From NCBI RefSeq assembly GCF_014873485.1, contig NZ_JADBDT010000001.1, positions 4,582,501-4,646,500 of the forward strand: DNA of 64,000 bases, read 5' to 3'. Positions 24,423 through 33,354 of the stretch are shown here, piece after piece. The position numbers and the translations under genes were made by a program. How positions within the stretch are numbered: position 1 is the first letter of the stretch; each line of letters begins with the position of its first letter. The notes beneath the pieces are model-generated. The model was not told the DNA's origin. It did not search any database and saw only the letters and a program-made list of their open reading frames with translations. The stretch comes from Sphingopyxis sp. OAS728. Lineage in GTDB: Bacteria; Pseudomonadota; Alphaproteobacteria; Sphingomonadales; Sphingomonadaceae.

Positions 24423-24593
24423 ATCCAGACGCAGTCGATCTTTCGAATAGGGTTAACAGAAGCTGATTGATGTGAGGCCGACTGTGCATCGTACAGGTCG
24501 GAAAAAAAACGACATATTTGCTTTATCTAATGCTTCGTGCCAGTTTGGATCTGAGGGTAACCGGGGTGAGGGACAACCGTAAAGGAGGTCCCG

Positions 24594-25094
24594 ATGTCGT
24601 GCCGCAACCATATTCCCATATTCGCCCTTGTTTGCGGTGGAATGCTGGCGACCCAGCCGGCAATGGCCCAGACTGCCACGACCACCTTTCCCGTTACGGC
24701 GACCGTGCTGACATCCTGTTCCGTGTCGGCCAACCCGCTTGCTTTCGGCACATATAACCCGACGTCGGCGACACCACTCGACGCGACCACGACATTATCG
24801 GTGCTCTGCACAGTGGGAACATCCTTCACTGTCGGGTTGAGCGCAGGCACCGCGGCGGGGGCGACGGTCACAACCCGGCAAATGAGCAACGCGGCCAACA
24901 GGCTGAACTATGGGCTGTTCCAGCAAGCCGGACGGACGACGGTATGGGGCAACACGCCCGGCACGAACACACCGCCGGCGACAACTGCTCCGGTCACCCC
25001 GACGACCCTGACAGTTTATGGACGCGTGCCGGCCAGCCAGAATGTGCCTGCGGGTGACTATACGGATACGATCACCGTTACCGTAAACTATTAG
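24594..25094 (+). CDS. spore coat U domain pilin (Csu-type)
   Basis: A 166-residue exported pilin subunit. The signal peptide ends near AMAQ (residue 26), then the SCPU domain: FPVTATVLTSCSVSANPLAFGTYNP, LSVLCTVGTSFTVGLSAG, NRLNYGLFQQAGRTTVWGN and the closing LTVYGRVPASQNVPAGDYTDTITVTVNY. The two Cys form the usual disulphide. Csu pili mediate attachment to abiotic surfaces. A strong AAAGGAGG lies upstream of ATG 24594. First full gene of the pilus operon. Confidence 0.9.
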   Translation: MSCRNHIPIFALVCGGMLATQPAMAQTATTTFPVTATVLTSCSVSANPLAFGTYNPTSATPLDATTTLSVLCTVGTSFTVGLSAGTAAGATVTTRQMSNAANRLNYGLFQQAGRTTVWGNTPGTNTPPATTAPVTPTTLTVYGRVPASQNVPAGDYTDTITVTVNY

Positions 25095-25103
25095 GCCGCT
25101 TCG

Positions 25104-25844
25104 GTGGCCATGCCTTTCCGTCTCGCGGCGACGATGCTTGCTGCGTTGCTGGCTCCGGGCCTGCTCGGCGCTGCGGTGTTCAAGCTCTTTCCGGTCCGCA
25201 TCGAACTCACGTCCGAACAGCCGGTACAGACGATGACGATCGAAAACGACAGCGACGAGGCGTCGCGGGTCCAATTGCGTCTCTATGCCTGGCGGCAGGA
25301 GGGCGAGCGCGACATCTATGAGGAGACGCGCGAGGTTCTGGCCAACCCGGGGCTGTTCGAAATTGCGCCGAGGCGCTCGCAGATCGCGCGGTTCGGTCTG
25401 CGCACCAGCCCGGGCGCGACGGAGAAAGCGTACCGCGTATTCCTCGAAGAGGTTCCCACCGATCGGCCAAGCGTCCCGGGGGAGGTGCGCACCTTGCTGC
25501 GGATCAGTGTCCCGATCTTCGTGCCGCCCGCACAGCCGGCCGCGCGCCTGTCATGGCGCGTCGTTTCCGAAGGGGGCGCCAAGGTCGCGTTCCTCGTGCA
25601 GAATGAAGGGAATGTCCATGTCCAGCTCAACCGCCTGACCCTCAAGCGGGCGGGCGACGCGGTGCTCGGTAGCGAAGACATGTCGGTTTATCTTTTGCCG
25701 GGAACGTCGAGAAGGGTGACGCTTGAGGTCAGCAGCCAGCCGCGCGCGGGTGAAAGGCTCAAGCTGGAGGCGATGACCGATCAGGCCGATCTGTCGGTCG
25801 ACCTCGTCTTGGAGGCGGCGGCGCGTGAAGCCGGGCGGCCTTAG
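25104..25844 (+). CDS. periplasmic pilus chaperone (PapD-like)
   Basis: A 246-residue chaperone with an N-terminal signal and the two Ig-like domains of the family: VFKLFPVRIELTSEQPVQTMTIENDSDEASRVQLRL at the start, FEIAPRRSQIARFGLR near residue 90 and YRVFLEEVP near 112. It caps pilin subunits and delivers them to the usher. Start GTG 25104 or ATG 25110; neither has a strong site. It lies 9 bases after the pilin gene and overlaps the usher gene by 20 bases. Confidence 0.88.
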   Translation: MAMPFRLAATMLAALLAPGLLGAAVFKLFPVRIELTSEQPVQTMTIENDSDEASRVQLRLYAWRQEGERDIYEETREVLANPGLFEIAPRRSQIARFGLRTSPGATEKAYRVFLEEVPTDRPSVPGEVRTLLRISVPIFVPPAQPAARLSWRVVSEGGAKVAFLVQNEGNVHVQLNRLTLKRAGDAVLGSEDMSVYLLPGTSRRVTLEVSSQPRAGERLKLEAMTDQADLSVDLVLEAAAREAGRP

Positions 25845-28134
25845 TGCAGCGGTGGGTGTCCTGAGCATCCTTGCTGCCTGCCCGGTTCGAGCGCAACCCG
25901 TTGAGCCGCCGGCCGACGCCCATGCCGGGCTGATGTACGTTGAAATCTCGATCAACGGGTCGGTGCGCGAAGGCCAGCATATTGTTGCACGGCGAGGCGA
26001 AGATTTTTGGGTCCGGGCGGCCGATCTCGACGCCTGGCGGATCGATCACGCCGGCGTTGCGCCGCAGATGATCGAGGGAGATGCGATGGTGGCGCTGTCG
26101 GCAATTCCCGGGGTGGTCGCGGTGTTCGATACGGCGCTTCAACGCCTTGACCTGAACGTCCCGTCCGACCGTTTCATGGCGCAACGCCTTTCCTCGGCGC
26201 CGGCGCGCGTCCAGCCGACGCCGGGCGCGTTTTCGGCGTTCCTCAACTATGATTTGTCGCTGGAGGTGGACGACCGCGTGACCGGCGGGGCGTTCGTCGA
26301 AGCCGGCGTGTCGGACGATTGGGGTCTGTTCGCGAGCACGATGACCGTGGGACGAACCGGGGGAACCGGAAAGTTCACGCGCCTCGACAGCTATTACCTC
26401 CGCGATTTTCCCGAAAGCCTTACCCGCCTCGTCATTGGCGACACGGTCACCGAGGCGCGCGACTGGTCGCGGCAGGTCCGCTTCGGCGGCGTGCGGTTCG
26501 GAACCGAATTCGGATTGCAGCCCGATCTTGTAACCTTTCCGGTGCCCGAGTTCGCCGATCGGGCGGCGGTGCCGTCGCATGTCGAGCTGCTGGTCAACGA
26601 TGCCCTGCGCTATCAGGGGCAGGTCGATCAGGGCCCGTTTTCGATCAACCAGATTCCGGTCGTGACCGGCGCCGGCGAGGTGACGCTGGTGGTCCGCGAT
26701 GCGCTCGGCGTCGAGCGGCGCGTTCGCACGCCTTATTATGTCAGTTCGCGCCTGCTCAGCCGCGGTTTGTCGGCCTGGTCGCTCGAGGCCGGAGCCGAGC
26801 GGCGCGACTATGGCTTTCGCAGTTTTCACTATGGCAATCCTTTCGCAGCGGGAAGCTACCGCCGCGGCCTGACCGATTGGCTGACGGTCGAAAGCCGCGC
26901 CGAGGTCAGCGGGAATGTCCAGATGGCCGGTGCGGGCATCAATCTCGTCTGGCCCTCCGTCGGTGAATTCGGCGCCGCAGGCGCGTTGTCGCGCGGCGAG
27001 GACGGACAGGGAAGCCTCTACCGCATCTTCTTCAGCCGCATAACTCCAAGCTGGAATATGGCGGTCAGTTACCAGCATGCGTCGCGCGAGTTCGATCAGC
27101 TCGGAATCGATTCCGACCGCGACCGCATTACCGACCAGTTTCAGGCTACTGCCGGGGCATCGCTCGGCCGGTGGGGCAATGCGTCGATTTCGTGGACCGA
27201 CCTCAAATATGCCGACGGCAACCGTACGCGGCTTGTATCGGGGAATTACAGCGCGGCGCTGGGCAGCAGCGCCTATGTGAATCTGTTCGCAATCCGGAGC
27301 CGCGCACGCGACGCCGGATGGGAGACAACGGCGGGGATCGGGCTCACCATCGCCTTCGGCCCGCGGCGCAGCGCCTATCTGCAGGCCGACAGCCGAAATA
27401 TCTATGCCGAGATCCGCGAAACTGCACCCACCGAAGGCGGATGGGGCTACCGGCTCGCTGCGAGCGAAGGCGACACCGATCGACAGCAGGCTGAGCTAAA
27501 CTGGCGCGGCGACGTCGGCGAAGCGCGCGTCGAGGTTGCGCGTTTCGGCGCCAAGGCCGGCTTGCGTGCATTGGCAAGCGGCGGGCTGCTCATTGCGGGA
27601 GAGCGGGCCTATGCGACGCGTCGGATCGAAGACGGATTGGGTGTCATCGAGGTTCCGGGGCAGGCGAACGTCCGCATCTATCAGGAGAACCGTCTTGTCA
27701 CCCGGACCGACGCAAAGGGCAGGGCGATCATTCCGGATCTCAGAGCCTATGAGGAAAACCGAATAGCGCTATCTCCATCCGACCTCCCGCTCGATGCCCG
27801 CATGCCCAGCGATACGTTGATCGTCGTGCCGCGCTTTCGCGGCGCCGCGGCCGCCCGTTTCGACGTCGAACGCGACCGGCCGGCTACGATTCTCGTGACC
27901 GATTCCGGCGGAGCGCCGGTCGAGGCCGGCGCGAGCGCAAGGGCAAGTACGGGCGAGACCGCATTTGTCGGATATGGCGGCGAGATATTCGTTCGCGAGA
28001 TACGCCCGGGGATGACGCTGGACATCGATCTCGGCAGCGCGAGTTGCCGGGTAGCACTGCCCAAAGACTTGCCCGCGGAGGCGCTGCCCAGGATCGGGCC
28101 GCTGCGCTGTACGATCCGCGAGATGCGACCATGA
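25825..28134 (+). CDS. fimbrial outer-membrane usher protein
   Basis: A 769-residue usher. A signal peptide is followed by the N-terminal chaperone-binding domain (YVEISINGS, near residue 33), a large 24-strand barrel with DSYYLRDFPESLTRLVIGDTVT and VPSHVELLVNDALRYQGQVDQGPFSINQIP, an internal plug, and C-terminal domains near 600-769. It exports and assembles Csu-type pili across the outer membrane. Start GTG 25825 lies inside the chaperone gene; the stop overlaps the next pilin (ATGA). No adhesin with an extra domain is seen. Confidence 0.9.
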   Translation: MKPGGLSAAVGVLSILAACPVRAQPVEPPADAHAGLMYVEISINGSVREGQHIVARRGEDFWVRAADLDAWRIDHAGVAPQMIEGDAMVALSAIPGVVAVFDTALQRLDLNVPSDRFMAQRLSSAPARVQPTPGAFSAFLNYDLSLEVDDRVTGGAFVEAGVSDDWGLFASTMTVGRTGGTGKFTRLDSYYLRDFPESLTRLVIGDTVTEARDWSRQVRFGGVRFGTEFGLQPDLVTFPVPEFADRAAVPSHVELLVNDALRYQGQVDQGPFSINQIPVVTGAGEVTLVVRDALGVERRVRTPYYVSSRLLSRGLSAWSLEAGAERRDYGFRSFHYGNPFAAGSYRRGLTDWLTVESRAEVSGNVQMAGAGINLVWPSVGEFGAAGALSRGEDGQGSLYRIFFSRITPSWNMAVSYQHASREFDQLGIDSDRDRITDQFQATAGASLGRWGNASISWTDLKYADGNRTRLVSGNYSAALGSSAYVNLFAIRSRARDAGWETTAGIGLTIAFGPRRSAYLQADSRNIYAEIRETAPTEGGWGYRLAASEGDTDRQQAELNWRGDVGEARVEVARFGAKAGLRALASGGLLIAGERAYATRRIEDGLGVIEVPGQANVRIYQENRLVTRTDAKGRAIIPDLRAYEENRIALSPSDLPLDARMPSDTLIVVPRFRGAAAARFDVERDRPATILVTDSGGAPVEAGASARASTGETAFVGYGGEIFVREIRPGMTLDIDLGSASCRVALPKDLPAEALPRIGPLRCTIREMRP

Positions 28135-28628
28135 CCGACAAACGCCTTCGCCTTGTGTTCGCTGGGGTGCTGCCCCTTGGGCTCCTCGCCCCCGTGCCGG
28201 CGCAGGCCGCCTGCAGTCCGCTGTCGCTCTGTAGCTGTACGGTCAGCGCGACGGGCGTCGCTTTCGGCTCATACAACACGCTCGCGGCATCGCCCAACGA
28301 TGCGGCTGGTTCCGTGCGCGTCGTCTGCACGCTGCTGCTGGATCTGGCCGGATCTTTTACGGTCGATCTCAGCCCGGGTGCGTCGAACAACTACGCGGGC
28401 CGCACGTTGCGGAATGGCACCAACAGTCTTGTGTATAATCTCTACACCAACGCCGCGCGGACGCAGATTTGGGGAAACGGCACGGGCAGCTCGCTCCGTG
28501 TAACCCAGAGCTTCGCCGGTCTCTTGCTGGTCGACCGAACCATCCCGGTTTATGGCCGGATTCCTGCGCGGCAGAACGCTCGGGCCGGCGCGTACAGCGA
28601 TACGATCATCGTGACCGTAACCTACTGA
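28131..28628 (+). CDS. spore coat U domain protein, probable tip subunit
   Basis: A 165-residue SCPU protein: signal peptide to PAQA (about residue 25), four Cys near the start (ACSPLSLCSCTVSATGVAFGSYN), SVRVVCTLLLDLAGSFTVDLSPG, RNGTNSLVYNLYTNAARTQIWGNG and the closing YGRIPARQNARAGAYSDTIIVTVTY. In Csu operons the last SCPU gene usually encodes the tip adhesin, but that one has two domains; this has only one, so the role is inferred from position. It overlaps the usher by 4 bases. Confidence 0.85.
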   Translation: MTDKRLRLVFAGVLPLGLLAPVPAQAACSPLSLCSCTVSATGVAFGSYNTLAASPNDAAGSVRVVCTLLLDLAGSFTVDLSPGASNNYAGRTLRNGTNSLVYNLYTNAARTQIWGNGTGSSLRVTQSFAGLLLVDRTIPVYGRIPARQNARAGAYSDTIIVTVTY

Positions 28629-28866
28629 GATGTTGTCTGGACTCTAGTTACCAGCCCTTCGATACGAGCGACGATGCTGACGGGTCCATAAGTCGCGCAG
28701 GGAGCTTCGCGGTTGCTCGTTGTGCGGCTTTTCTCCGGTAACCATATGGCAAGGCAGAGCCGCCTTCGGAAGGGGCCGCTTATTCAAATTCGTACGGGAA
28801 AGCTGCCGGTACGAAATCGTCCAGCAGCGATTGGAAGCTGCTCCTTCCATCGAGATTTCGGCGGTA

Positions 28867-29184
28867 ATGTTGAAGGCTGCGAACATCTATCCCGCCGAGG
28901 TGGAGAGCGCGCTGATGCAGCATCCCGCCGCGGAATGTGCCGTCGTCATCGGTCTGCCCGACGACGATCTGGGCGCACGGGTTCACGCGATCGTCCAGCG
29001 CGATCGCACGTTGGCTGGCAAGCTTTCAGCAGATGATTTGGCCGCGTTCGCCGCGCAGCTGGTCGTGCGCTACAAGGTGCCCCGGAGCTTCGAAATCACC
29101 GACGAGCCGCTCCGCGACGAAGCGGGCAAGGTCCGTCGCAGCGCACTGCGCGAGGCGCGGGTCGCGGCGAATGTCCCGGCCTGA
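28867..29184 (+). pseudogene. acyl-CoA ligase, C-terminal remnant
   Basis: About 105 residues matching the C-terminal lid of AMP-forming acyl-CoA ligases: NIYPAEVESALMQHPA, ECAVVIGLPDDDLGARVHAIVQ, LAAFAAQLVVRYKVPRSFEI and a catalytic Lys in EAGKVRRSALR. The upstream GG of SGGVNIYP is lost (KAANIYP), and no adenylation domain lies before it; the 28629-28866 stretch is unrelated. The gene is thus a remnant, perhaps of the pathway encoded at 29910-32309. Confidence 0.75.
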
Positions 29185-29194
29185 GGGGCGGGCC

Positions 29195-29806
29195 TCAAGC
29201 CCGCCGTTCGGCGCCCGCGCGAAAATAGGCGGCAAGCTCCGCGGCGTCGCGCTCATTGTCCCAGTCGAGGTCGGGCGCGATGTTGATGCGGGTGACCAGA
29301 TAGCCGAGGTGAAGGCTGAGGAACGAGCGCCCCAGAAAACGCGTGTCGGCGCCCTCGGCAATCAGCCCCCTTGCTTTCAGCCCGTCCAGGCATTCGACGA
29401 GCGGGCGCCACAGCCGATCGATCCAGACTGCACTATAGCGTGCCTTGAACACAGGATTTTGAAGTATCTCGACGAGGAACATGCGCCCCGCCTCGGAGCG
29501 CGTCCCTTGTGCAGCCACACGCTCGGTCATCATCGCGCGGTCCCACGCCTCGAACGCGTCCCAGTCCCGCGGCGGATCGGATGACAGCCGGGTGAAGAGC
29601 GACTGCTCCATCTGCGCGTTCGCTATACGATCGAGCACTTCGACGATCAGGCCGTCCTTGTTCCCGAACTGCTTGAACAGCGTTCGCTCGGTGCTGCCGG
29701 CGCGTTCCGCAATCTCGCGCGTCGTCAGCCCAGCGAGGCCTTTTTCCATGAGGATGGCCGCTGCCGCTTCGATCAATGCGGCGCGTTTCGCATCCCCTCG
29801 TTTCAT
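29195..29806 (-). CDS. TetR family transcriptional regulator
   Basis: A 203-residue regulator. The DNA-binding domain (residues 5-52) has KRAALIEAAAAILMEKGLAGLTTREIAERAGSTERTLFKQFGNKDGLI. The remaining part is the ligand-binding core. ATG 29806 is chosen since the open frame to 30031 would run over two operators and into the divergent gene. It probably represses itself and the nitroreductase operon by binding the two inverted repeats in between; the ligand may be an aromatic acid or its CoA ester, judging from the genes it faces. Confidence 0.9.
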   Translation of the reverse strand: MKRGDAKRAALIEAAAAILMEKGLAGLTTREIAERAGSTERTLFKQFGNKDGLIVEVLDRIANAQMEQSLFTRLSSDPPRDWDAFEAWDRAMMTERVAAQGTRSEAGRMFLVEILQNPVFKARYSAVWIDRLWRPLVECLDGLKARGLIAEGADTRFLGRSFLSLHLGYLVTRINIAPDLDWDNERDAAELAAYFRAGAERRA

Positions 29807-29828
29807 CGTTTCAGCCAACCGATCCTCC

Positions 29829-29854
29829 AAATGTATAGTCCTTGCTTTACATTT
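29829..29854. promoter_or_regulatory. TetR operator copy 1
   Basis: AAATGTATAG, six bases, CTTTACATTT: 10-bp arms with one mismatch. It lies 22 bases upstream of the TetR start and matches copy 2 in sequence, arm length and spacer length. Confidence 0.7.
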
Positions 29855-29863
29855 AGCGCGAAT

Positions 29864-29889
29864 CAATGTATAGCGTCTACTATACATTG
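29864..29889. promoter_or_regulatory. TetR operator copy 2
   Basis: CAATGTATAG, six bases, CTATACATTG: perfect 10-bp arms. It lies 20 bases upstream of the nitroreductase start. The centre is 35 bp from copy 1, so two regulator dimers would bind to slightly rotated faces of the helix. Confidence 0.75.
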
Positions 29890-29909
29890 TGAAGTCAGGA
29901 GAATTTTTG

Positions 29910-30629
29910 ATGTCCGCCGTTGCCGAGTTGAGATCGAAGCCAGCAGACCCGATGATCGAGGCCGTCGACGCCACGATCGTCGCGCGCCACGCCGTTCGTC
30001 GGTTCCGCTCCGAGCCCGTTCCGGTCGCCATGGTGCGCGATATTCTGGATGTCGCGCGCTACGCCCCGAGCGGGACGAACATCCAGCCCTGGCGCGCTTG
30101 GGTCGTGACCGGTGAAGCGCGCGACAGGCTGTGCGCCGCGTCGGTCGCAGCCTTGCTCGCGACGGGGCCGCGGCCGCAGGACGACGAGTATAAATATTAT
30201 CCCGATGAGTTTCCCGAAGCCAATCTTGCGCGCCGCATGGCATTCGGGGCGGCGTTCGGAGCCGCGCTAGGCGTTGCTCATGACGACATGAAGGGCCGTA
30301 TGCAGGCGATGGCGCGGCAGTTCCAGTTCTTCGGCGCACCGGTCGGAATCATCTTCACGATGGACCGCGCGCTCGAGCATGGCAGCCTTCTCGATTATGG
30401 CTGTTTTTTGCAGAACATCATGATCGCCGCCAAGGCACGGGGGCTCGACACATGCGCGCAGCAGAGCTGGTGCCAGTTCCATTCCGTGATCCGGGCCGAA
30501 CTCGGCATCCCCGAAAGCGAAATGCTGGTGTGCGGCATGTCCTTGGGATGGGCCGATGAGGCCGCGCCGGAAAACAGTCTCAATCTCGGTCGTGCCCCGA
30601 TCGAGGATTTCGCGACCTTTTGCGAATAA
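29910..30629 (+). CDS. nitroreductase family protein
   Basis: A 239-residue FMN enzyme: IVARHAVRRFRSEPVP near residue 24 (FMN phosphate), YAPSGTNIQPWRAWVV near 50, FTMDRALEHGSLLDYGCFLQNIMIAAKARGLDTCAQ near 150 (dimer and flavin contacts) and GMSLGWAD at the end. Members reduce nitro groups, quinones or enones, or carry out dehydrogenations. ATG 29910 has CAGGAG eight bases upstream. First gene of a TetR-controlled operon with a thioesterase and an MFS transporter. Confidence 0.9.
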   Translation: MSAVAELRSKPADPMIEAVDATIVARHAVRRFRSEPVPVAMVRDILDVARYAPSGTNIQPWRAWVVTGEARDRLCAASVAALLATGPRPQDDEYKYYPDEFPEANLARRMAFGAAFGAALGVAHDDMKGRMQAMARQFQFFGAPVGIIFTMDRALEHGSLLDYGCFLQNIMIAAKARGLDTCAQQSWCQFHSVIRAELGIPESEMLVCGMSLGWADEAAPENSLNLGRAPIEDFATFCE

Positions 30630-30639
30630 GGGAAAGGGA

Positions 30640-31092
30640 ATGACCGCCGAGGCACCGGAATTGCTCACCTATCGCGGCGTCGTCTATCCGTGGCACTGCG
30701 ACCAGATGGGCCACATGAACGTCATGTGGTACACGGGCAAATTCGACGAAGCGACGTGGACTCTCTTCGCCGAACTGGGGCTGACGCGGTCTTACCTCGT
30801 CCAAAACGGTCGCGGGATGGCAGCGGTCGAACAGACGACGCGCTATCTGCGCGAGCTTGTCGCGGGCGACACCGTTAGCATCACAACGCGCCTCGTCGAG
30901 GTGCGCGAGAAGGTCTTGCGCTTCGAGCATGCGATGGTGCGTACGAGCGACGGCCTGATCGCTGCCACCTCGGCGATCACCGGGGTGCATCTCGACACCG
31001 CGCTGCGCAAGGCTTGCGCCTTTCCCGACGAGGTTCGCCGACGGGCCGAGGCGATGCTCGGTTCGACAGGCGAGACCGACAACAGATGTTGA
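30640..31092 (+). CDS. acyl-CoA thioesterase, 4HBT hotdog family
   Basis: A 150-residue hotdog-fold protein: YRGVVYPWHCDQMGHMNVMWYTGKFDEATW near residue 10, where the Asp of CDQMGHMN is the catalytic residue of 4-hydroxybenzoyl-CoA-type thioesterases, and an acyl-binding helix after it. It cleaves a CoA thioester. ATG 30640 has GGGAAAGGGA right upstream. It lies 10 bases after the nitroreductase and overlaps the transporter gene by 7 bases. Confidence 0.88.
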   Translation: MTAEAPELLTYRGVVYPWHCDQMGHMNVMWYTGKFDEATWTLFAELGLTRSYLVQNGRGMAAVEQTTRYLRELVAGDTVSITTRLVEVREKVLRFEHAMVRTSDGLIAATSAITGVHLDTALRKACAFPDEVRRRAEAMLGSTGETDNRC

Positions 31093-32309
31093 AGCGCAAT
31101 CTCGACTTTCTCAGGGACAATGGCCGCTGGCTGTCGTTCGGGTTCCTGCTCACCTTGTTGTCGTCCTTCGGCCAGACCTTCTTCATCGGCCTTTCGGGAA
31201 ACGACATCCGCGCGACGCATGGCTTGTCGGGCGGGGAGTTCGGAAGCCTGTATATGATCGCGACGCTCGGCGCCGCGCTGACCTTGCCCTGGCTCGGCCG
31301 GACGCTCGATCTGATGCCCGGCTGGCAGGTCGTCCGGTTTACGGTGCCAGCGCTCGCCCTTGCGTGCATCATGCTCGCTCTTGCACCCAATATCGCCGTT
31401 CTGGTTGGTGCCCTCTATCTCCTCCGACTGTTCGGTCCGGGCATGATGATCGAAACCGCTTACACCGAAGTCGGGCGCTGGTTCGTCGCGACCCGCGGGA
31501 AATCGATGGCGATCGCGGGGCAGGGGCTTCAACTGGGTTCCGCTCTCTTACCGGCGGCGATCGTTCTTGTTCACGAAGCCAGTGGAAGCTGGCGGCTCGT
31601 CTGGCTGTTGTCGGCTGCTGCGCTTGTCGCCTCGTTGCCCATGTTGATCACGCTGGGCCGTATGCCCAGAATGCCGCATGCGGTTGAACCCGACGCCGTC
31701 GCGAGCCGGACGGCGCGCGATTGGACCCGGGCCGAAGTTCTGCGCGATCCCGTTTTCTATATGCTCCTTACGGGGACGCTCGCATCGCCCTTCATCGGCA
31801 CGGTGATATTCTTTCACCAAGGCTATCTCGTCGACCTGCGGGGGTATGATCCGCTTGCCTTCGCGGCTGCCTATCCACTCATGGCTCTCTCGACCGTCGT
31901 GTTCGGCCTGCTCAGCGGGCATTGGATCGACCGCCACGACGCGTTGAAGCTGCTTCCCTACTCGCTGCTGCCGCTTGGTGCCGCTGCGCTCGGCGTTGCG
32001 CTTGTTACCCCGATATGGGGAATATACGTCTTCATGGTTTTGTTGGGCATCAGCTACGGGGTCGTCGGCACGGTGTTCGCCTCCCTTTGGCCAGAGGTGT
32101 ACGGCAACGCGCATATCGGGAGCATCAGGGCCCTGACCGTGTCTGCGATGGTGCTTGCGACCGCAGTCGGACCGGGGCTCACCGGGTGGTTGATCGACCT
32201 TGGCGTCTCGCTCCCCCGGCAAATGCTGTGGATGGCGTTCTGGTGCCTCGCCGCATCTCTCGCGCTGACGTTCGCGTCCAGAAACGCCAGGCGGCGTGCT
32301 TCCGATTGA
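31086..32309 (+). CDS. MFS transporter
   Basis: A 407-residue membrane protein with 12 predicted helices; the loop after helix 2 has LGRTLDLMPGWQVV, a degenerate form of the MFS loop motif, and helix 4 onward has LLRLFGPGMMIETAYTEVGRWF. It probably takes up or expels the substrate handled by the nitroreductase and thioesterase encoded with it. ATG 31086 overlaps the thioesterase end by 7 bases. Confidence 0.87.
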   Translation: MLKRNLDFLRDNGRWLSFGFLLTLLSSFGQTFFIGLSGNDIRATHGLSGGEFGSLYMIATLGAALTLPWLGRTLDLMPGWQVVRFTVPALALACIMLALAPNIAVLVGALYLLRLFGPGMMIETAYTEVGRWFVATRGKSMAIAGQGLQLGSALLPAAIVLVHEASGSWRLVWLLSAAALVASLPMLITLGRMPRMPHAVEPDAVASRTARDWTRAEVLRDPVFYMLLTGTLASPFIGTVIFFHQGYLVDLRGYDPLAFAAAYPLMALSTVVFGLLSGHWIDRHDALKLLPYSLLPLGAAALGVALVTPIWGIYVFMVLLGISYGVVGTVFASLWPEVYGNAHIGSIRALTVSAMVLATAVGPGLTGWLIDLGVSLPRQMLWMAFWCLAASLALTFASRNARRRASD

Positions 32310-32636
32310 AGTGATCCGCAGATGTCCCTTGGCCCAACCTCGGCGTCCGCTAGTGCAATTTTCTGCTTAAAACCTGCCGGACCGCTACCGGCCATGAGAG
32401 GCATCTAACGATAGTTGATTATTGGCATTGATCAGCCGTTGGCAATCATCGAATCAGCGACTTTGGCCGAGCCGAACACCGACGCAATCGCCTTCCAAGA
32501 CGGGGTAGAGTGGCTAGAATGGTTGTCTGCAGAACATGATCGACCATCTCTATACCTGCGCGGGTTTCTTCATTGGAGGCGATCGGTTGCACCATAACTC
32601 CCCTATTCCGAAGTCAGTCGGCGGTGAAGGTGATCT
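32310..32636. other. non-coding stretch between convergent genes
   Basis: No gene that I can support in 327 bases. A short GCCGG/CCGGC stem near 32380-32396 may end the MFS transcript but lacks a T run. A 60-codon plus-strand frame at 32415 has no recognisable feature. Confidence 0.4.
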
Positions 32637-33281
32637 TCAGGGCCAAGGCCCCGCGCGCATCAGGGAGCAGAAGTTCCGGCGATGGAAATGCGGATCCTTA
32701 TCGGCAACGACGTCGGCCAGCCCGGTGGCCTGGGTCGTGTCGGGCCGATGCGCCAGGCCGCAGTAGAGCGTGTCGAGGAAATTCTCGGCGAATTGCGGAG
32801 GATGAGGATAGACGGCCTCGACCGCGTTCCGCTCGTCGTTGCTGAAACTGTCGAACCCGAGTCCGACGATGTCCATCATCACCCCGTCGGCGGTCAATGC
32901 GGCGATGGGACTCAGGTGGCCCGGTATGCCCGGCGTGGTGTGGAGCGCGATCGCCAGCCACACCTTTTCGATATCGTCTTCCGGAAGGCCGTGGCTCCAG
33001 AGGAAATCGCGGGCCGCATTGGCGCCGTCCACTTCGAAGCGAAGGGTGCTTTCCCGATGCTCCTGCGTCAGCCCGAGATCGTGGAACAGCGCGGCCACAT
33101 ACAGAAGCTCGGCGTCGAACGTCAGGTCCCGGCGCTTGCCGGTGAGTGCACCCCAAAAATAGACGCGCAGCGAGTGGTGGAAGAGAAATTCGGTTTCGCG
33201 GTCCCGAACGAATTCGGTCGCTGTGCGCGCCAATTGGCTGTCGGGAACCGTAATCCCGGCGATCGTGTGACCGAACATCAT
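32637..33281 (-). CDS. HD domain protein, cyanamide hydratase-like (copy 1)
   Basis: A 214-residue protein with an HD-type metal site: His in FLFHHSLRVYFWGAL (near 35), the HD pair in ALFHDLGL (near 66), His in AIALHTTPGIP (near 113) and Asp in MMDIVG (near 136). The layout and length match the HD family whose known member, cyanamide hydratase, adds water to cyanamide to give urea. The true substrate is unknown. ATG 33281 has AAAGGAAAGGAAA upstream. First of three paralogues within 6.4 kb; the SDR gene lies 73 bases upstream of it on the same strand. Confidence 0.85.
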   Translation of the reverse strand: MMFGHTIAGITVPDSQLARTATEFVRDRETEFLFHHSLRVYFWGALTGKRRDLTFDAELLYVAALFHDLGLTQEHRESTLRFEVDGANAARDFLWSHGLPEDDIEKVWLAIALHTTPGIPGHLSPIAALTADGVMMDIVGLGFDSFSNDERNAVEAVYPHPPQFAENFLDTLYCGLAHRPDTTQATGLADVVADKDPHFHRRNFCSLMRAGPWP

Positions 33282-33354
33282 TTGGCGGTTTCCTTTCCTT
33301 TGAAGTGCCCCGGAAGCTGCAAAAATCATGTAATACGTGGCTATCGACCCGTGG

